Of a stretch of 43,445 nucleotides of DNA, positions 32,279-39,890 are shown in pieces. Source of the DNA: Bacillota bacterium (GTDB lineage: Bacteria; Bacillota; UBA4882; UBA8346); NCBI GenBank assembly GCA_023402395.1, contig JAEYGI010000069.1, forward strand, positions 1 through 43,445. The letters run 5' to 3'. Position 1 is the first letter of the stretch, and every line of letters starts with the position of its first letter. The position numbers were made by a program, and so were the translations under genes. The notes under the pieces were generated by a model. It saw nothing but the letters and a program-made list of their open reading frames with translations. It ran no database searches and was not told the DNA's origin.

Positions 32279-32614
32279 TTATAGCAGCCCCGCACCCATC
32301 TGATCCAACTCCCCGATCATCTGGAGCAACACTTTTTCGATCTGGAGCAACAGTTGGATCAACTGATCCAATACTTCGATCATCTTAAAAAACACTTTCT
32401 TCAAATGATCCTCCAATATTTCGTTCTGGAGCAACTCTTTCTTCAAATGATCCTCCAATATTTCCATCTGGAGCAACATCCGCTCCAACTGATCCGGCTC
32501 TCTGATCAACTGATCCGACACCCGGATCAGTTGATCCATCTCTTGGATCACTTGATCCGACACTTCGATCACTTGGAGCGACACCTCGATCACTTGATCC
32601 TGCTCCCGGATCAA
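32279..32614 (-). CDS. Predicted coiled-coil protein made of heptad repeats
   Basis: From a TTG at 32614 (GGGGAG 9 nt upstream) the frame gives 111 aa, almost entirely heptads: DQVIEVS LQVIEVS DQVIQEM DQLIRVS DQLIREP, then LEDHLKKELLQNEILEDHLKKVFF. Val/Ile/Leu fall at a and d positions, so a long amphipathic coiled coil is expected. The 21-bp period equals seven codons, so the protein grew by DNA repetition. The complementary plus frame (32354-32620; DQLIRHP DQLIHLL DHLIRHF) is also heptad-patterned, so which strand is expressed is unsure. I favour minus because of the ribosome site. Confidence 0.4.
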   Translation of the reverse strand: MIREQDQVIEVSLQVIEVSDQVIQEMDQLIRVSDQLIREPDQLERMLLQMEILEDHLKKELLQNEILEDHLKKVFFKMIEVLDQLIQLLLQIEKVLLQMIGELDQMGAGLL

Positions 32615-32650
32615 CTATAGCGGCTCCCCGATCAGTTGCAGCTCTCCGAT
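32297..32650. repeat. Degenerate 21-bp repeat array rich in GATC
   Basis: About 16 units follow a GATCA-CTTGATCCGACAC pattern, best kept at 32495-32620. Two longer 45-bp direct copies (CTTCAAATGATCCTCCAATATTTC at about 32399 and 32443) lie inside. GATC occurs some two dozen times. Confidence 0.75.
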
Positions 32651-32657
32651 CCAATCA

Positions 32658-32703
32658 AAAAGCCCGGCGGAAAAGAGCGTCGAATCTCCTTCCCCGGGCT
32701 TTC
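32658..32703 (-). terminator. Terminator-like hairpin, copy 2 of a related pair
   Basis: AAAGCCCGG (32660-32668 area) pairs with CCGGGCTTT (about 32694-32702) around a loop similar to that of the hairpin at 28418. On the minus strand it follows the DauR-like gene by about 65 nt and is trailed by TTTTTGATTGG. Confidence 0.65.
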
Positions 32704-32766
32704 TCCCTAACCGCCACGGACCCACCTGGCAGTCGCCACGAACTCGTAATAACACATCGGGTTAAG

Positions 32767-33444
32767 TTAACTTGGCGTCTTGTCCTTTGGTAATTCCCGA
32801 AGGGTGTTCTCCCGGTTGGTCCGGATCTCATCAAGGTAATTATAAAGCGTAAATTTAGAAATATCAAAAAAATGACAGACTTTATTGCCGGCTTTGCTGA
32901 TCAGCAAGGCTCCCTTTTCATCCAAAAATTTAATAGCCGCCATCTTGTCTTCCTTAGTCATTGATTCCACCGGTTTACCGACAACGCTTAAGCTTTCCTT
33001 CAATAGAAAGTCGAGTACCTCAGTGACATCGTTGGCGAATATTTCAGGACGAGCCTGCTCAACCATTGTTAATGAATCAACCAACGCCTTCACCGTAATC
33101 AGATCGGAGATGTCAAAATTAATGCAGAAAGCGCCGATGGCCTGTTCCTCATCGTTTTTAATATATACCGTAGAGGAACGGATAGTTTTACCTCCTTTGG
33201 TCTGGGTAATGTAATTGAACCGATCGCCGTCCTTGACCGTGCCTCTTATGACTTCCAGGCCCAAATTACTGCCACAATCGCCAACTCTTCGGCCAGTAAC
33301 ATGACCATTTTCAATGGCTACGATAGAGCGCTCATACCCCTTAGACCAGTCATGCAGTGCTACTTCGCATTTATTCCCAAAATGGGCGGAGATCATCTTC
33401 ATAACCGCTTTTAAAAGATTGATTTCATCATCGATCTTCTTCAC
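32767..33444 (-). CDS. DauR-like transcriptional regulator (YheO PAS + HTH)
   Basis: This 225-aa regulator has two domains. Residues about 10-120 are a YheO-type PAS sensor (KMISAHFGNKCEVALHDWSKGYERSIVAIENGHVTGRRVGD; then YIKNDEEQAIGAFCINFDIS). Residues about 160-215 form a C-terminal HTH_22 domain (DKMAAIKFLDEKGALLISKAGNKVCHFFDISKFTLYNYLDEI). DauR controls D-arginine catabolism in Pseudomonas. Here the gene precedes, on the same strand, a cluster with a D-amino-acid lyase-like enzyme and RidA proteins, so control of that cluster is likely. The start is GTG with AGGAGG 6 nt upstream. A TATAAT (about 33530) and TATTA-N6-TAATA lie in its promoter region. Confidence 0.88.
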   Translation of the reverse strand: MKKIDDEINLLKAVMKMISAHFGNKCEVALHDWSKGYERSIVAIENGHVTGRRVGDCGSNLGLEVIRGTVKDGDRFNYITQTKGGKTIRSSTVYIKNDEEQAIGAFCINFDISDLITVKALVDSLTMVEQARPEIFANDVTEVLDFLLKESLSVVGKPVESMTKEDKMAAIKFLDEKGALLISKAGNKVCHFFDISKFTLYNYLDEIRTNRENTLRELPKDKTPS

Positions 33445-33708
33445 AATTCCCTCCTAAGCTTTAGGATGAAAATTCTCACTACGATTTACACTTTTAAATC
33501 CAAATGCCAGCTTCATCAAATTAATATTTATTATATCCTATTACTACTATAATAAGTAGAATTAAATCGCGTCTAACTAAAGAACATCATGTACCCATGT
33601 AAGCCCGGCCGTTTTAAACCGTCGCTTCCCTCACGGGCAAGCAATGGCTAAACATTTCGGGCGAGCAACAAAATCGATGATGACCAATCCGTTTGCAACG
33701 GTCTTGGC

Positions 33709-34497
33709 TCAGGCCCATTGGGGCGGCCGATCTCCCTTCACCGCCCGGGCCACGCTGCTAAGCGCATCCAAGATCAATCCGACATCCACCGAATAAGAAA
33801 TGTACGTAACGCCCCGTTTCATCCAGGCCTCGGCATTCTCGGGCGATTCCACAAAGGTTCCGATGGCCTTGTTCTTTCGTTTAGCTTTCTCGACAATGCC
33901 GCACATTTTATCAATCACCCGCGGATCGCGGACTTGTCCCGGAATCCCCATCGATTGCGAAAGATCATAAGGTCCGATGAAAATAACGTCGATGCCTTCG
34001 ACCTCCAAGATCTCGTCCAGATTGCCAACCCCCTCAATTCCTTCCAGGTGAGCGATGACCACGATGTTCCGATTGGCGCAGCGGAGATAATCGGCGCCGC
34101 GCGACATCCGCGAATATTCGGCGGCTCGGACGAACCGGCAGAGACCCCGTTTCCCTTCGGGATAATAACGGGCTGCCTCAGCCAACCGCTCCGCCTGCTC
34201 CCGTGTGTTGATCTCCGGAACCTCCACGGCGTGGGCGCCGATATCCAAAGCCCTCAGGATGTAATGCTCTTCGTTTTTGGGAACCCGCACCACCGGGCTG
34301 ACCTGATTCAGTTCGCAAACCCGAATCAAGTTTTGAGCCGTCTCGAAAGAGATAGGACCGTGTTCCATATCGATAATGGCAAAATCAAATCCGGCCAAAC
34401 CCAGCAACTCGTAAATAGCCGGCTCCGTTAACTTACAAAATGGCCCAAGCACCATCTGATTCTGGTCAATCTTTTGTTTCATCCAATTGATAATCAT
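33709..34497 (-). CDS. HpcH/HpaI-type class II 2-oxo-acid aldolase
   Basis: This 262-aa metal-dependent aldolase cleaves 4-hydroxy-2-oxo acids to pyruvate and an aldehyde. Motifs: FAIIDMEHGPISFETAQNLIRVCE (residues about 38-62), VPEINTREQAERLAEAARYYPEGKRG, VVIAHLEGIEGVGNLDEIL with the metal-binding Glu, IFIGPYDLSQSMGIPGQ with the metal Asp, and the end GVTYISYSVDVGLI. It resembles 2-keto-3-deoxy-L-rhamnonate and 4-hydroxy-2-oxoheptanedioate aldolases; the sugar acid is not determined. AGG lies about 9 nt before the ATG. It is the last gene of the catabolic cluster, 25 nt after the amidohydrolase gene, so it probably performs the final C-C cleavage. Confidence 0.9.
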   Translation of the reverse strand: MIINWMKQKIDQNQMVLGPFCKLTEPAIYELLGLAGFDFAIIDMEHGPISFETAQNLIRVCELNQVSPVVRVPKNEEHYILRALDIGAHAVEVPEINTREQAERLAEAARYYPEGKRGLCRFVRAAEYSRMSRGADYLRCANRNIVVIAHLEGIEGVGNLDEILEVEGIDVIFIGPYDLSQSMGIPGQVRDPRVIDKMCGIVEKAKRKNKAIGTFVESPENAEAWMKRGVTYISYSVDVGLILDALSSVARAVKGDRPPQWA

Positions 34498-34522
34498 TCG
34501 GAATCAACCTTTCTTCACTGAT

Positions 34523-35743
34523 TTATGCTTCCGGAAATACTACTTGGTCCATAGAGCGTACATCGTAAAACTCGCCCAAAGTCCGATAATCCACTGCGGC
34601 CCGTGCATTCCAATCCCAGACGATTTTCCCGTCTTTAAGCGTTAGTTCAGTGATGAGCCGCTGCTTTCCTTGCAATTTCCCGCCGCCGGAGTCATAATAT
34701 CCAAATTCTCCGGCCATCAGGTTGAATACGGCGATATCCGCGATTCCGCCTACAGTCAACGTCCCCAATTCCGGGTGGCCGATCAATCGGGCCGGATTTA
34801 CCGTGGTCTCTTTAATGGCCTCGGCTAATGACATCCCCAACGCCAAAAACTTGGATATTACCGTAGTGATGTCCATCATGGCCCCATTCATGCTGGTGGT
34901 GTGCAGATCGGTGGAAATCGTGTCCGGGTAAAATCCCTGGGCGATGCTGGGGGCGGCGCTCCGAAACACAAAACTGCCGCCGCCATGGCCGACGTCAAAG
35001 ATGACTCCCCGCCGCCGGGCGGCAAAGAAATAAGGCAAGAGCTTCCCGTCTTTCCCGACATAAGGTACGGGCGCGCGGTACATATGGGTCGCAATGTCTC
35101 CCGGCCGCAACTTTTCGGTTACCATTTGATGGAATGGCCGTTCCACCCGGAAATAACCCACATCGACCATGGCCGGTAATCCGCTGATCTCTCCGGCGGC
35201 AACCGCTCGTTCAATCGCGATCCATTCCGGTCCGAAATAGTGGGCGGTTTTGATTCCCACCACCACATCACGGTGCTCCTCAGCCATTTTGGCGGTGCGC
35301 TCCGGTTCCATATCGAGCGGGTTTTGCTCCGGAATATCGGTCATCATCCCCAGCCCGACTATATTAAGCATGGCATAAACCCGAGTAACCGCCCGGTCAA
35401 TCACCCGATCCCGAAAGTCCGCGAAATTTCGCCACCCGGAACTTCCGGCGTCAACCATTGTTGTGACCCCGGTTCGAAAACTAAACCCGTCCGGCAATAC
35501 GCTGTTGTCACCAGCCCAGGCGTCCCTCATCCCCGCGGTGGCGTACAAATGACAGTGAAGATCGACCAAGCCCGGCGTTACATAGAGTCGGCTGACATCA
35601 ATGACTTTGGCCGCCGCCGCGAACGGGATTTCCCGCTCGACCGCCGCGACCTTCCCATTGAATACCGCCACATCCCGCCGCTCATCAATGCCATTGGCTG
35701 GGTCGATTACCCAGCCGCCTTTTAACAGTAAATCGTATGCCAT
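34523..35743 (-). CDS. Amidohydrolase/deacetylase-family metallohydrolase
   Basis: This 406-aa TIM-barrel amidohydrolase is of the EF_0837/dihydroorotase-like branch. The opening LLLKGGWVIDPANGIDERRDVAV is typical. The first metal pair is in YVTPGLVDLHCHLY (residues about 53-66). VVGIKTAHYFG probably holds the bridging Lys. FDVGHGGGSFVF and TISTDLHTTSM supply His and Asp, and LGTLTVGGIADIAVFNL closes the barrel. Members hydrolyse N-acyl or cyclic amide bonds, and some sit in D-glucosaminate or D-amino-acid loci. GGAGGG precedes the ATG. It follows the RidA gene by 33 nt and may act with the creatininase on an amide substrate. Substrate unknown. Confidence 0.88.
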   Translation of the reverse strand: MAYDLLLKGGWVIDPANGIDERRDVAVFNGKVAAVEREIPFAAAAKVIDVSRLYVTPGLVDLHCHLYATAGMRDAWAGDNSVLPDGFSFRTGVTTMVDAGSSGWRNFADFRDRVIDRAVTRVYAMLNIVGLGMMTDIPEQNPLDMEPERTAKMAEEHRDVVVGIKTAHYFGPEWIAIERAVAAGEISGLPAMVDVGYFRVERPFHQMVTEKLRPGDIATHMYRAPVPYVGKDGKLLPYFFAARRRGVIFDVGHGGGSFVFRSAAPSIAQGFYPDTISTDLHTTSMNGAMMDITTVISKFLALGMSLAEAIKETTVNPARLIGHPELGTLTVGGIADIAVFNLMAGEFGYYDSGGGKLQGKQRLITELTLKDGKIVWDWNARAAVDYRTLGEFYDVRSMDQVVFPEA

Positions 35744-35776
35744 GTCCTGCCCTCCGTTATCTTTCGGCGTTGGCGC

Positions 35777-36235
35777 TTAAATTTCGACCACCATCTCAAT
35801 CTCAACCGGAATATTTCCGGGCAACGCCGCCATGCCGACCGCCGACCGGGCGTGACGGCCCTGTTCCCCAAAGATCTCCACCAGCAGATCGGAAGCGCCG
35901 TTGACCACCTGTGGCTGCTGAATAAAATCCGCGGCGCTATTTACAAAACCGACGATCTTAACGACTCCCTTAACCTGGTCCAGGCTGCCCAGCGCCGTCT
36001 TTAATGAGGCCAGGCAAGCAAGAGCCGCTAACCGGGCTGCTTGATAGCCTTCTTGGGCTTCCAGGTCGTGCCCGAGTTTCCCCGTCATGCAAGTTCTTCC
36101 GGTCGCATCAACCGGCCCGTGACCGGAGACGTAAGCCCAAGCGCCGGTTCTCCGCACCGGAACGAAATTAGCTACCGGCGGCAGCATTTGCGGTAAGGTT
36201 AAATTGAGTTCTTGCAGTTTTTGATCAGGGGACAT
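35777..36235 (-). CDS. RidA-family protein (long form)
   Basis: This 152-aa YjgF/RidA superfamily protein is of the longer YER057c-like type (FVPVRRTGAWAYVSGHGPVDATGR near the start). LAALACLASLKTALGSLDQVKGVVKIVGFVNS and HARSAVGMAALPGNIPVEIEMVVEI form the trimer-cleft residues, including the Arg in HARSAVG. RidA proteins hydrolyse reactive enamines/imines released by PLP enzymes to 2-oxo acids and ammonia. That fits the PLP lyase at 41749. I chose the ATG at 36235 because AGGAG lies 8 nt upstream. It sits between creatininase and amidohydrolase; a second, shorter RidA (41255) is in the same cluster. Confidence 0.9.
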   Translation of the reverse strand: MSPDQKLQELNLTLPQMLPPVANFVPVRRTGAWAYVSGHGPVDATGRTCMTGKLGHDLEAQEGYQAARLAALACLASLKTALGSLDQVKGVVKIVGFVNSAADFIQQPQVVNGASDLLVEIFGEQGRHARSAVGMAALPGNIPVEIEMVVEI

Positions 36236-36307
36236 TGTCAACACTCCTATTTTAAATTAGTTAATTAAGATCCACATCTGCGATGGTTTGATTAACCGGA
36301 TCAAACG

Positions 36308-37093
36308 TTAGTGGATGGATCGGTCTCCGATCTTTAAATGATAAAAATCGGCCAGCGCCTCGGTTACCTCAGCCACGATTCCCTCCAGGAAACGCCGTCC
36401 TTTCTCCGGCGAAGCTAGCGTCGGATCTCCCAGGCTGCCTTCAGGGTTTAAGTCTGAGAAGCGGAATCCGAGTTTGATCGGGCCGGATTCAGTCAGATCT
36501 ATGGTTGCCCGGCTGGGCAGATCGGGAATGTGTTTCCGGATTAATTTCTGCCGGACGCCTTCCGGCAATAGGTGTTGCATCAATGACGTCTCCAGCTCAC
36601 AAGCATGCGCCATTCCGCCGGCCCTCGACTCCCGGTTCCGGCGGATCGAGTTCGCCGCCAACTCCCAATACGCGCCACAGCCCACCAAAATGTCGTGCTT
36701 CATGGCAATATCGTTGAGTGCCACTTGCAGCGGAGCACTGTTTCCGCCGTGGCCGTTTAAGAAAAAAATCTTCTTAAACCCGGCCGCAATCAGCGATTCG
36801 GCAATTGATTCGATTACATCGCTGTATAAATCAGGATTGAGCGAGATAGCGCAGAGGTTCAGATGATGGGGTGAACAGCCGAGCCACAAGACCGTGGTCA
36901 GGCAAACCGTCAGCCCCCTGTCCTCCAGAGCTTTTTCAACTCCGGCGGCAACTTTGGCCACGACCTTGGTATCGGTTTGAACCACCAGGTGCGGGCCATG
37001 CTGCTCCAAGCTCCCCACCGGAACCAGTGCCATCGCCCCTTGGGCCGATTTCTCCCTTACCTCTTTCCAAGTCATTCGCGCTAGCTTCGCCAT
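36308..37093 (-). CDS. Creatininase-family amidohydrolase
   Basis: This 261-aa metal-dependent amidohydrolase belongs to the creatininase superfamily (creatinine, 2-amino-5-formylamino-pyrimidinone and similar amides). Metal-ligand motifs are LVPVGSLEQHGPHLVVQTDT (residues about 23-43; Glu, His, Asp) and FFLNGHGGNSAPLQVAL (about 110-126). GMAHACELETSLMQHLLP (about 160-177) supplies further Glu/His. AAAGGAG lies 8 nt before the ATG. It lies 11 nt after the DMT transporter gene, so is co-transcribed. Whether it is a true creatininase cannot be told; in this cluster it more likely opens an amide or lactam in the imported compound. Confidence 0.9.
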   Translation of the reverse strand: MAKLARMTWKEVREKSAQGAMALVPVGSLEQHGPHLVVQTDTKVVAKVAAGVEKALEDRGLTVCLTTVLWLGCSPHHLNLCAISLNPDLYSDVIESIAESLIAAGFKKIFFLNGHGGNSAPLQVALNDIAMKHDILVGCGAYWELAANSIRRNRESRAGGMAHACELETSLMQHLLPEGVRQKLIRKHIPDLPSRATIDLTESGPIKLGFRFSDLNPEGSLGDPTLASPEKGRRFLEGIVAEVTEALADFYHLKIGDRSIH

Positions 37094-37104
37094 GATTGGC
37101 TCCT

Positions 37105-38052
37105 TTAATCAAACCTTGCTCGTTGAACCAAGCCAACACCGCCGAGGATTACCAGTCCTGAAAGCGCCAATCCGATATTCATCGGCTCCCGTAACCAAAT
37201 CACCCCGGCCAAGCCCGCGATGAACGGAGTAATATAAGCGTATGTTCCTACTTTGGCGGCGGGCCATACTTTGAGCAACCGTAGATAAAGGCTGTTGGCA
37301 ATCAGCGCGTCGAAGCACAGCATATAGAAAAATGCCGCCAGCGCGGAGGATGTGGGATGAAAATTCGCCGTTTCGCCGACGCACCACCCCGAAATCAACA
37401 GACAAATCCCTCCGCTAAACATCTGAAATCCGATTTGAACCGAAGGCGGCAAGGACAGCTTCATCCGGCTCGTAAAAACCGAACCCGCCGCCCAAGCCAT
37501 GGATCCCAGCAAGGTCAGAGCCGCCCCCATAGGATCCAAAACGCCCAGTCCCTCTCCGGAAAAGATCAGCCAGATCACTCCCAGAAAACCCATCGCCAGC
37601 CCGCACCATCCTATTAGAGCCAGCTTTTTAGAATCGGGCAACCCCAACTCAATCAGGGCCATAAAAATCGGAGCCATGGTCACCAGTAATGCGGCCGGCC
37701 CGGCGGTCATGGTTCGTAGCCCCAAGATCCCCAAGCCGTTTCCACCCAAAAATAGCAGCAACCCAGCGGTCGCCAACCGTCTATATTCCGATCCGGGTCT
37801 TGGAGTCCACGTCCCTCCAAACAAGGCCGCCAGCAGTAAAATCGTTCCCGCCAGCCACAATCGGGCTCCCACGAACATCAAAGGAGGAAACGATTTGATT
37901 CCGATCCGGTTGGCCAAGTATCCCGAACCCCAAATCAAGCAAAGCGCCGTGAAAAAGAAGGCATTTCGCCGTGAAGCGCCGGCCGTCCTTAGCCCGGGAA
38001 CGGCGGGATTTTTTGCTTCGGATGAAGCCGTCGACCGAACCATTGTTCGCAT
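37105..38052 (-). CDS. EamA/DMT-family transporter
   Basis: This 315-aa integral membrane protein has ten helices as two EamA repeats. The first begins NAFFFTALCLIWGSGYLANRIGI (residues about 28-50) with LLLFLGGNGLGILGLRTMTAGPAALLVTMAPIFMALI. The second begins AALTLLGSMAWAAGSVFTSRM and ends PFIAGLAGVIWLREPMNIGLALSGLVILGGVGLV. DMT proteins export or import amino acids and other metabolites. Its ATG abuts the stop of the upstream ABC permease (TAAATG), and the creatininase follows after 11 nt. The first 26 residues are a polar extension, so the Met at residue 4 is an alternative start. Substrate not determined. Confidence 0.88.
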   Translation of the reverse strand: MRTMVRSTASSEAKNPAVPGLRTAGASRRNAFFFTALCLIWGSGYLANRIGIKSFPPLMFVGARLWLAGTILLLAALFGGTWTPRPGSEYRRLATAGLLLFLGGNGLGILGLRTMTAGPAALLVTMAPIFMALIELGLPDSKKLALIGWCGLAMGFLGVIWLIFSGEGLGVLDPMGAALTLLGSMAWAAGSVFTSRMKLSLPPSVQIGFQMFSGGICLLISGWCVGETANFHPTSSALAAFFYMLCFDALIANSLYLRLLKVWPAAKVGTYAYITPFIAGLAGVIWLREPMNIGLALSGLVILGGVGLVQRARFD

Positions 38053-38901
38053 TTATCCTTTAATCGCGCCGCTGGTAACGCCTAAAACGATATATCGCTG
38101 GAAGAACATGAAAAAAAGCACCGGCACCAGTGAAAAGATGGTCGCTCCGGCCAGAAGCTGATCCTGGGATACGGTATAGCTCCCGATAAATGACGCCAAC
38201 CCCACGCTACCGATCCATTTGCTCTGGTCACTGATGAAAATCAAGCCGTACAAATACTCATTCCAGGTTGAAAAGAAAGTCAAAACCAACACGGTGACCA
38301 GCCCGGTCATGCTAATCGGAAGCGTGACCCGGGCCAGCGTTTCCAGGCGGTTGCAGCCATCGATCAAGGCCGCTTCCTCGACCTCATAGGGGATGGTATC
38401 GAAGAAGCCCTTCATCAGCCAGGTGCTGACCGCCATGCAAAGCGCCGTATCGGTGATGATCAGCGAAAAATAGGTGTTGATTAAGCCTATTTTGCTAAAA
38501 ACGATGTACAAAGGGGTGATCACCATCGGACCCGAAATCATTTGCGTACTTAATAACGCCAACGACAGGGTATTCCGGCCGCGATACTTGAACCGTGAAA
38601 AGCTGTATCCCGCCAGTGTGGAAAAAATCACTGTCAACAGCACGGTCGCAAACGTGACGAAGACCGTATTGGCGATCCACTGCCAGATCGCTCCTTCCGC
38701 GAACAATTTCAGGTATCCGTCAAAACTGATCGGGTCCGGGAAAAACGCCGGCGGGAAAGAGAACAAATCTTTCTCCTGTTGTAAAGAGCTAGTGCACAGC
38801 CAATAGACGGGAAATATAACCAGAAAACAGCTAACCGCCAAAATAATATAGAAACCGATTCGCATCAATGCCTGCTGCAAACGGTATGATTTTAAGTTCA
38901 T
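38053..38901 (-). CDS. ABC importer permease, MalG type
   Basis: This 282-aa inner-membrane permease of the carbohydrate-uptake CUT1 type has six helices, the first at residues about 15-38 (IGFYIILAVSCFLVIFPVYWLC). The EAA loop that contacts the ATPase reads VEEAALIDGCNRLETLARVTLPIS. The C-terminus YIVLGVTSGAIKG is typical of MalG/UgpE. I prefer the ATG at 38901 because GGGGAG lies 7 nt upstream; the frame is open to 38919, overlapping the partner by four bases. It follows the MalF-type permease. No ATP-binding protein gene is in the window, so a shared MsmX/UgpC-type ATPase elsewhere is expected. Confidence 0.93.
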   Translation of the reverse strand: MNLKSYRLQQALMRIGFYIILAVSCFLVIFPVYWLCTSSLQQEKDLFSFPPAFFPDPISFDGYLKLFAEGAIWQWIANTVFVTFATVLLTVIFSTLAGYSFSRFKYRGRNTLSLALLSTQMISGPMVITPLYIVFSKIGLINTYFSLIITDTALCMAVSTWLMKGFFDTIPYEVEEAALIDGCNRLETLARVTLPISMTGLVTVLVLTFFSTWNEYLYGLIFISDQSKWIGSVGLASFIGSYTVSQDQLLAGATIFSLVPVLFFMFFQRYIVLGVTSGAIKG

Positions 38902-38915
38902 CTCTGCTCTCCCCA

Positions 38916-39797
38916 TCACTGGTTCTTTTCCTTATTGAAGCTGAAATAGAACACGGTTACGGCCATTAGGAAAAGGATGGTTACGGTGCCGATAGCCCCG
39001 GCATACCCCATATCATAATATTTAAAAGCCTTTAGGTAGACTTGCACCACCAGCGTTTCGGTGGCCTGGGACGGCCCCCCCTGGGTCAGCGTCCAGATAA
39101 TGGTAAATCGCTGAAACGACCAGATAATCGTGATTAAAAAAAGGATCCCCATAATCCCCATAATTGAAGGAAGCGTAATATGCCAAAACTTTTTGAATCC
39201 CGTCGCCCCGTCCAGCGCGGCGGCTTCGTACAAATCCTCGGAAACCCCTTGCAACGCCGAGAGAAGCGCCAAAGAATGAAACGGAAATAAACGCCAGACC
39301 GAGACCAATAAGACTCCAAACAAAGCAATCTCCGGATTGGATAACCACTGTACCGACTTTTCGATCAAGCCCAGATTCTTGAGGACGTAATTCAACGCCC
39401 CATACTGATAATCAAACAACCAGGTCCAGACGGCCACGGCCGCGATGTCCGGAATCGCGTAAGGTAAAATGATTAACGTTCTGGCCAGCGGCCGCCCTTT
39501 AAATTGATTATGCAACAATAAAGCCGTCCCCAGCCCCATCGCAAAAACTCCGACAATATAAAAAGCGGAATAAAGAAAGGTGATTTTACAACCATGCCAA
39601 AACCCGGGATCATTAAGCATCCGCCCGTAGTTCGATAATCCGATAAACGGGGCGCTTTCTACGAATTTGGCCGAGGTGAATGACAACAGCACCCCTTTTA
39701 CGATCGGGAAGAAGTACACGAAACCGACTGTTAACAGCGCTGGTAACACCAACAGGTACGGAAGGGTATCCAGCTTTCTTTTTCTTACTGTCTCCAT
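38916..39797 (-). CDS. ABC importer permease, MalF type
   Basis: This 293-aa permease is of the CUT1 MalF/UgpA type, partner of the gene at 38053. It has six helices: PYLLVLPALLTVGFVYFFPIVKGVLLSF at residues about 12-38, then IVGVFAMGLGTALLLHNQ and ARTLIILPYAIPDIAAVAVWTWLF. The EAA loop reads LYEAAALDGATGFKKFWHITLPSIMG, and the protein ends FYFSFNKEKNQ. I chose the ATG at 39797 because GAGGG lies 6 nt upstream. An intercistronic hairpin (39847-39871) separates it from the binding-protein gene, probably lowering permease expression relative to binding protein. Confidence 0.93.
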   Translation of the reverse strand: METVRKRKLDTLPYLLVLPALLTVGFVYFFPIVKGVLLSFTSAKFVESAPFIGLSNYGRMLNDPGFWHGCKITFLYSAFYIVGVFAMGLGTALLLHNQFKGRPLARTLIILPYAIPDIAAVAVWTWLFDYQYGALNYVLKNLGLIEKSVQWLSNPEIALFGVLLVSVWRLFPFHSLALLSALQGVSEDLYEAAALDGATGFKKFWHITLPSIMGIMGILFLITIIWSFQRFTIIWTLTQGGPSQATETLVVQVYLKAFKYYDMGYAGAIGTVTILFLMAVTVFYFSFNKEKNQ

Positions 39798-39837
39798 CGC
39801 CAACCCTCTTTCCGGCGGCCGTATTTACTTACAGCCA

Positions 39838-39871
39838 TGAATAAAAGGGGCAAGGGCTTTTCCCTTGCCCC
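39838..39871 (-). terminator. Attenuator hairpin between binding protein and permeases
   Basis: On the minus strand GGGGCAAGGG (39871-39862) and CCCTTGCCCC (39856-39847) form a perfect ten-pair stem with a five-base loop, followed by TTTTATTCATGG. It lies 20 nt after the binding-protein stop, so it should terminate or stabilise most transcripts there. Confidence 0.8.
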
Positions 39872-39890
39872 GCGAAATACGCTTGGAACG

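Larger units (their letters stand above)
32115..32766. other. Region of heptad-coding repeats
   Basis: From 32115 to about 32280 nothing is seen. About 32297-32650 is a degenerate 21-bp repeat array (see repeat and ORF entries), followed by a terminator-like hairpin at 32658-32703. Confidence 0.6.
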
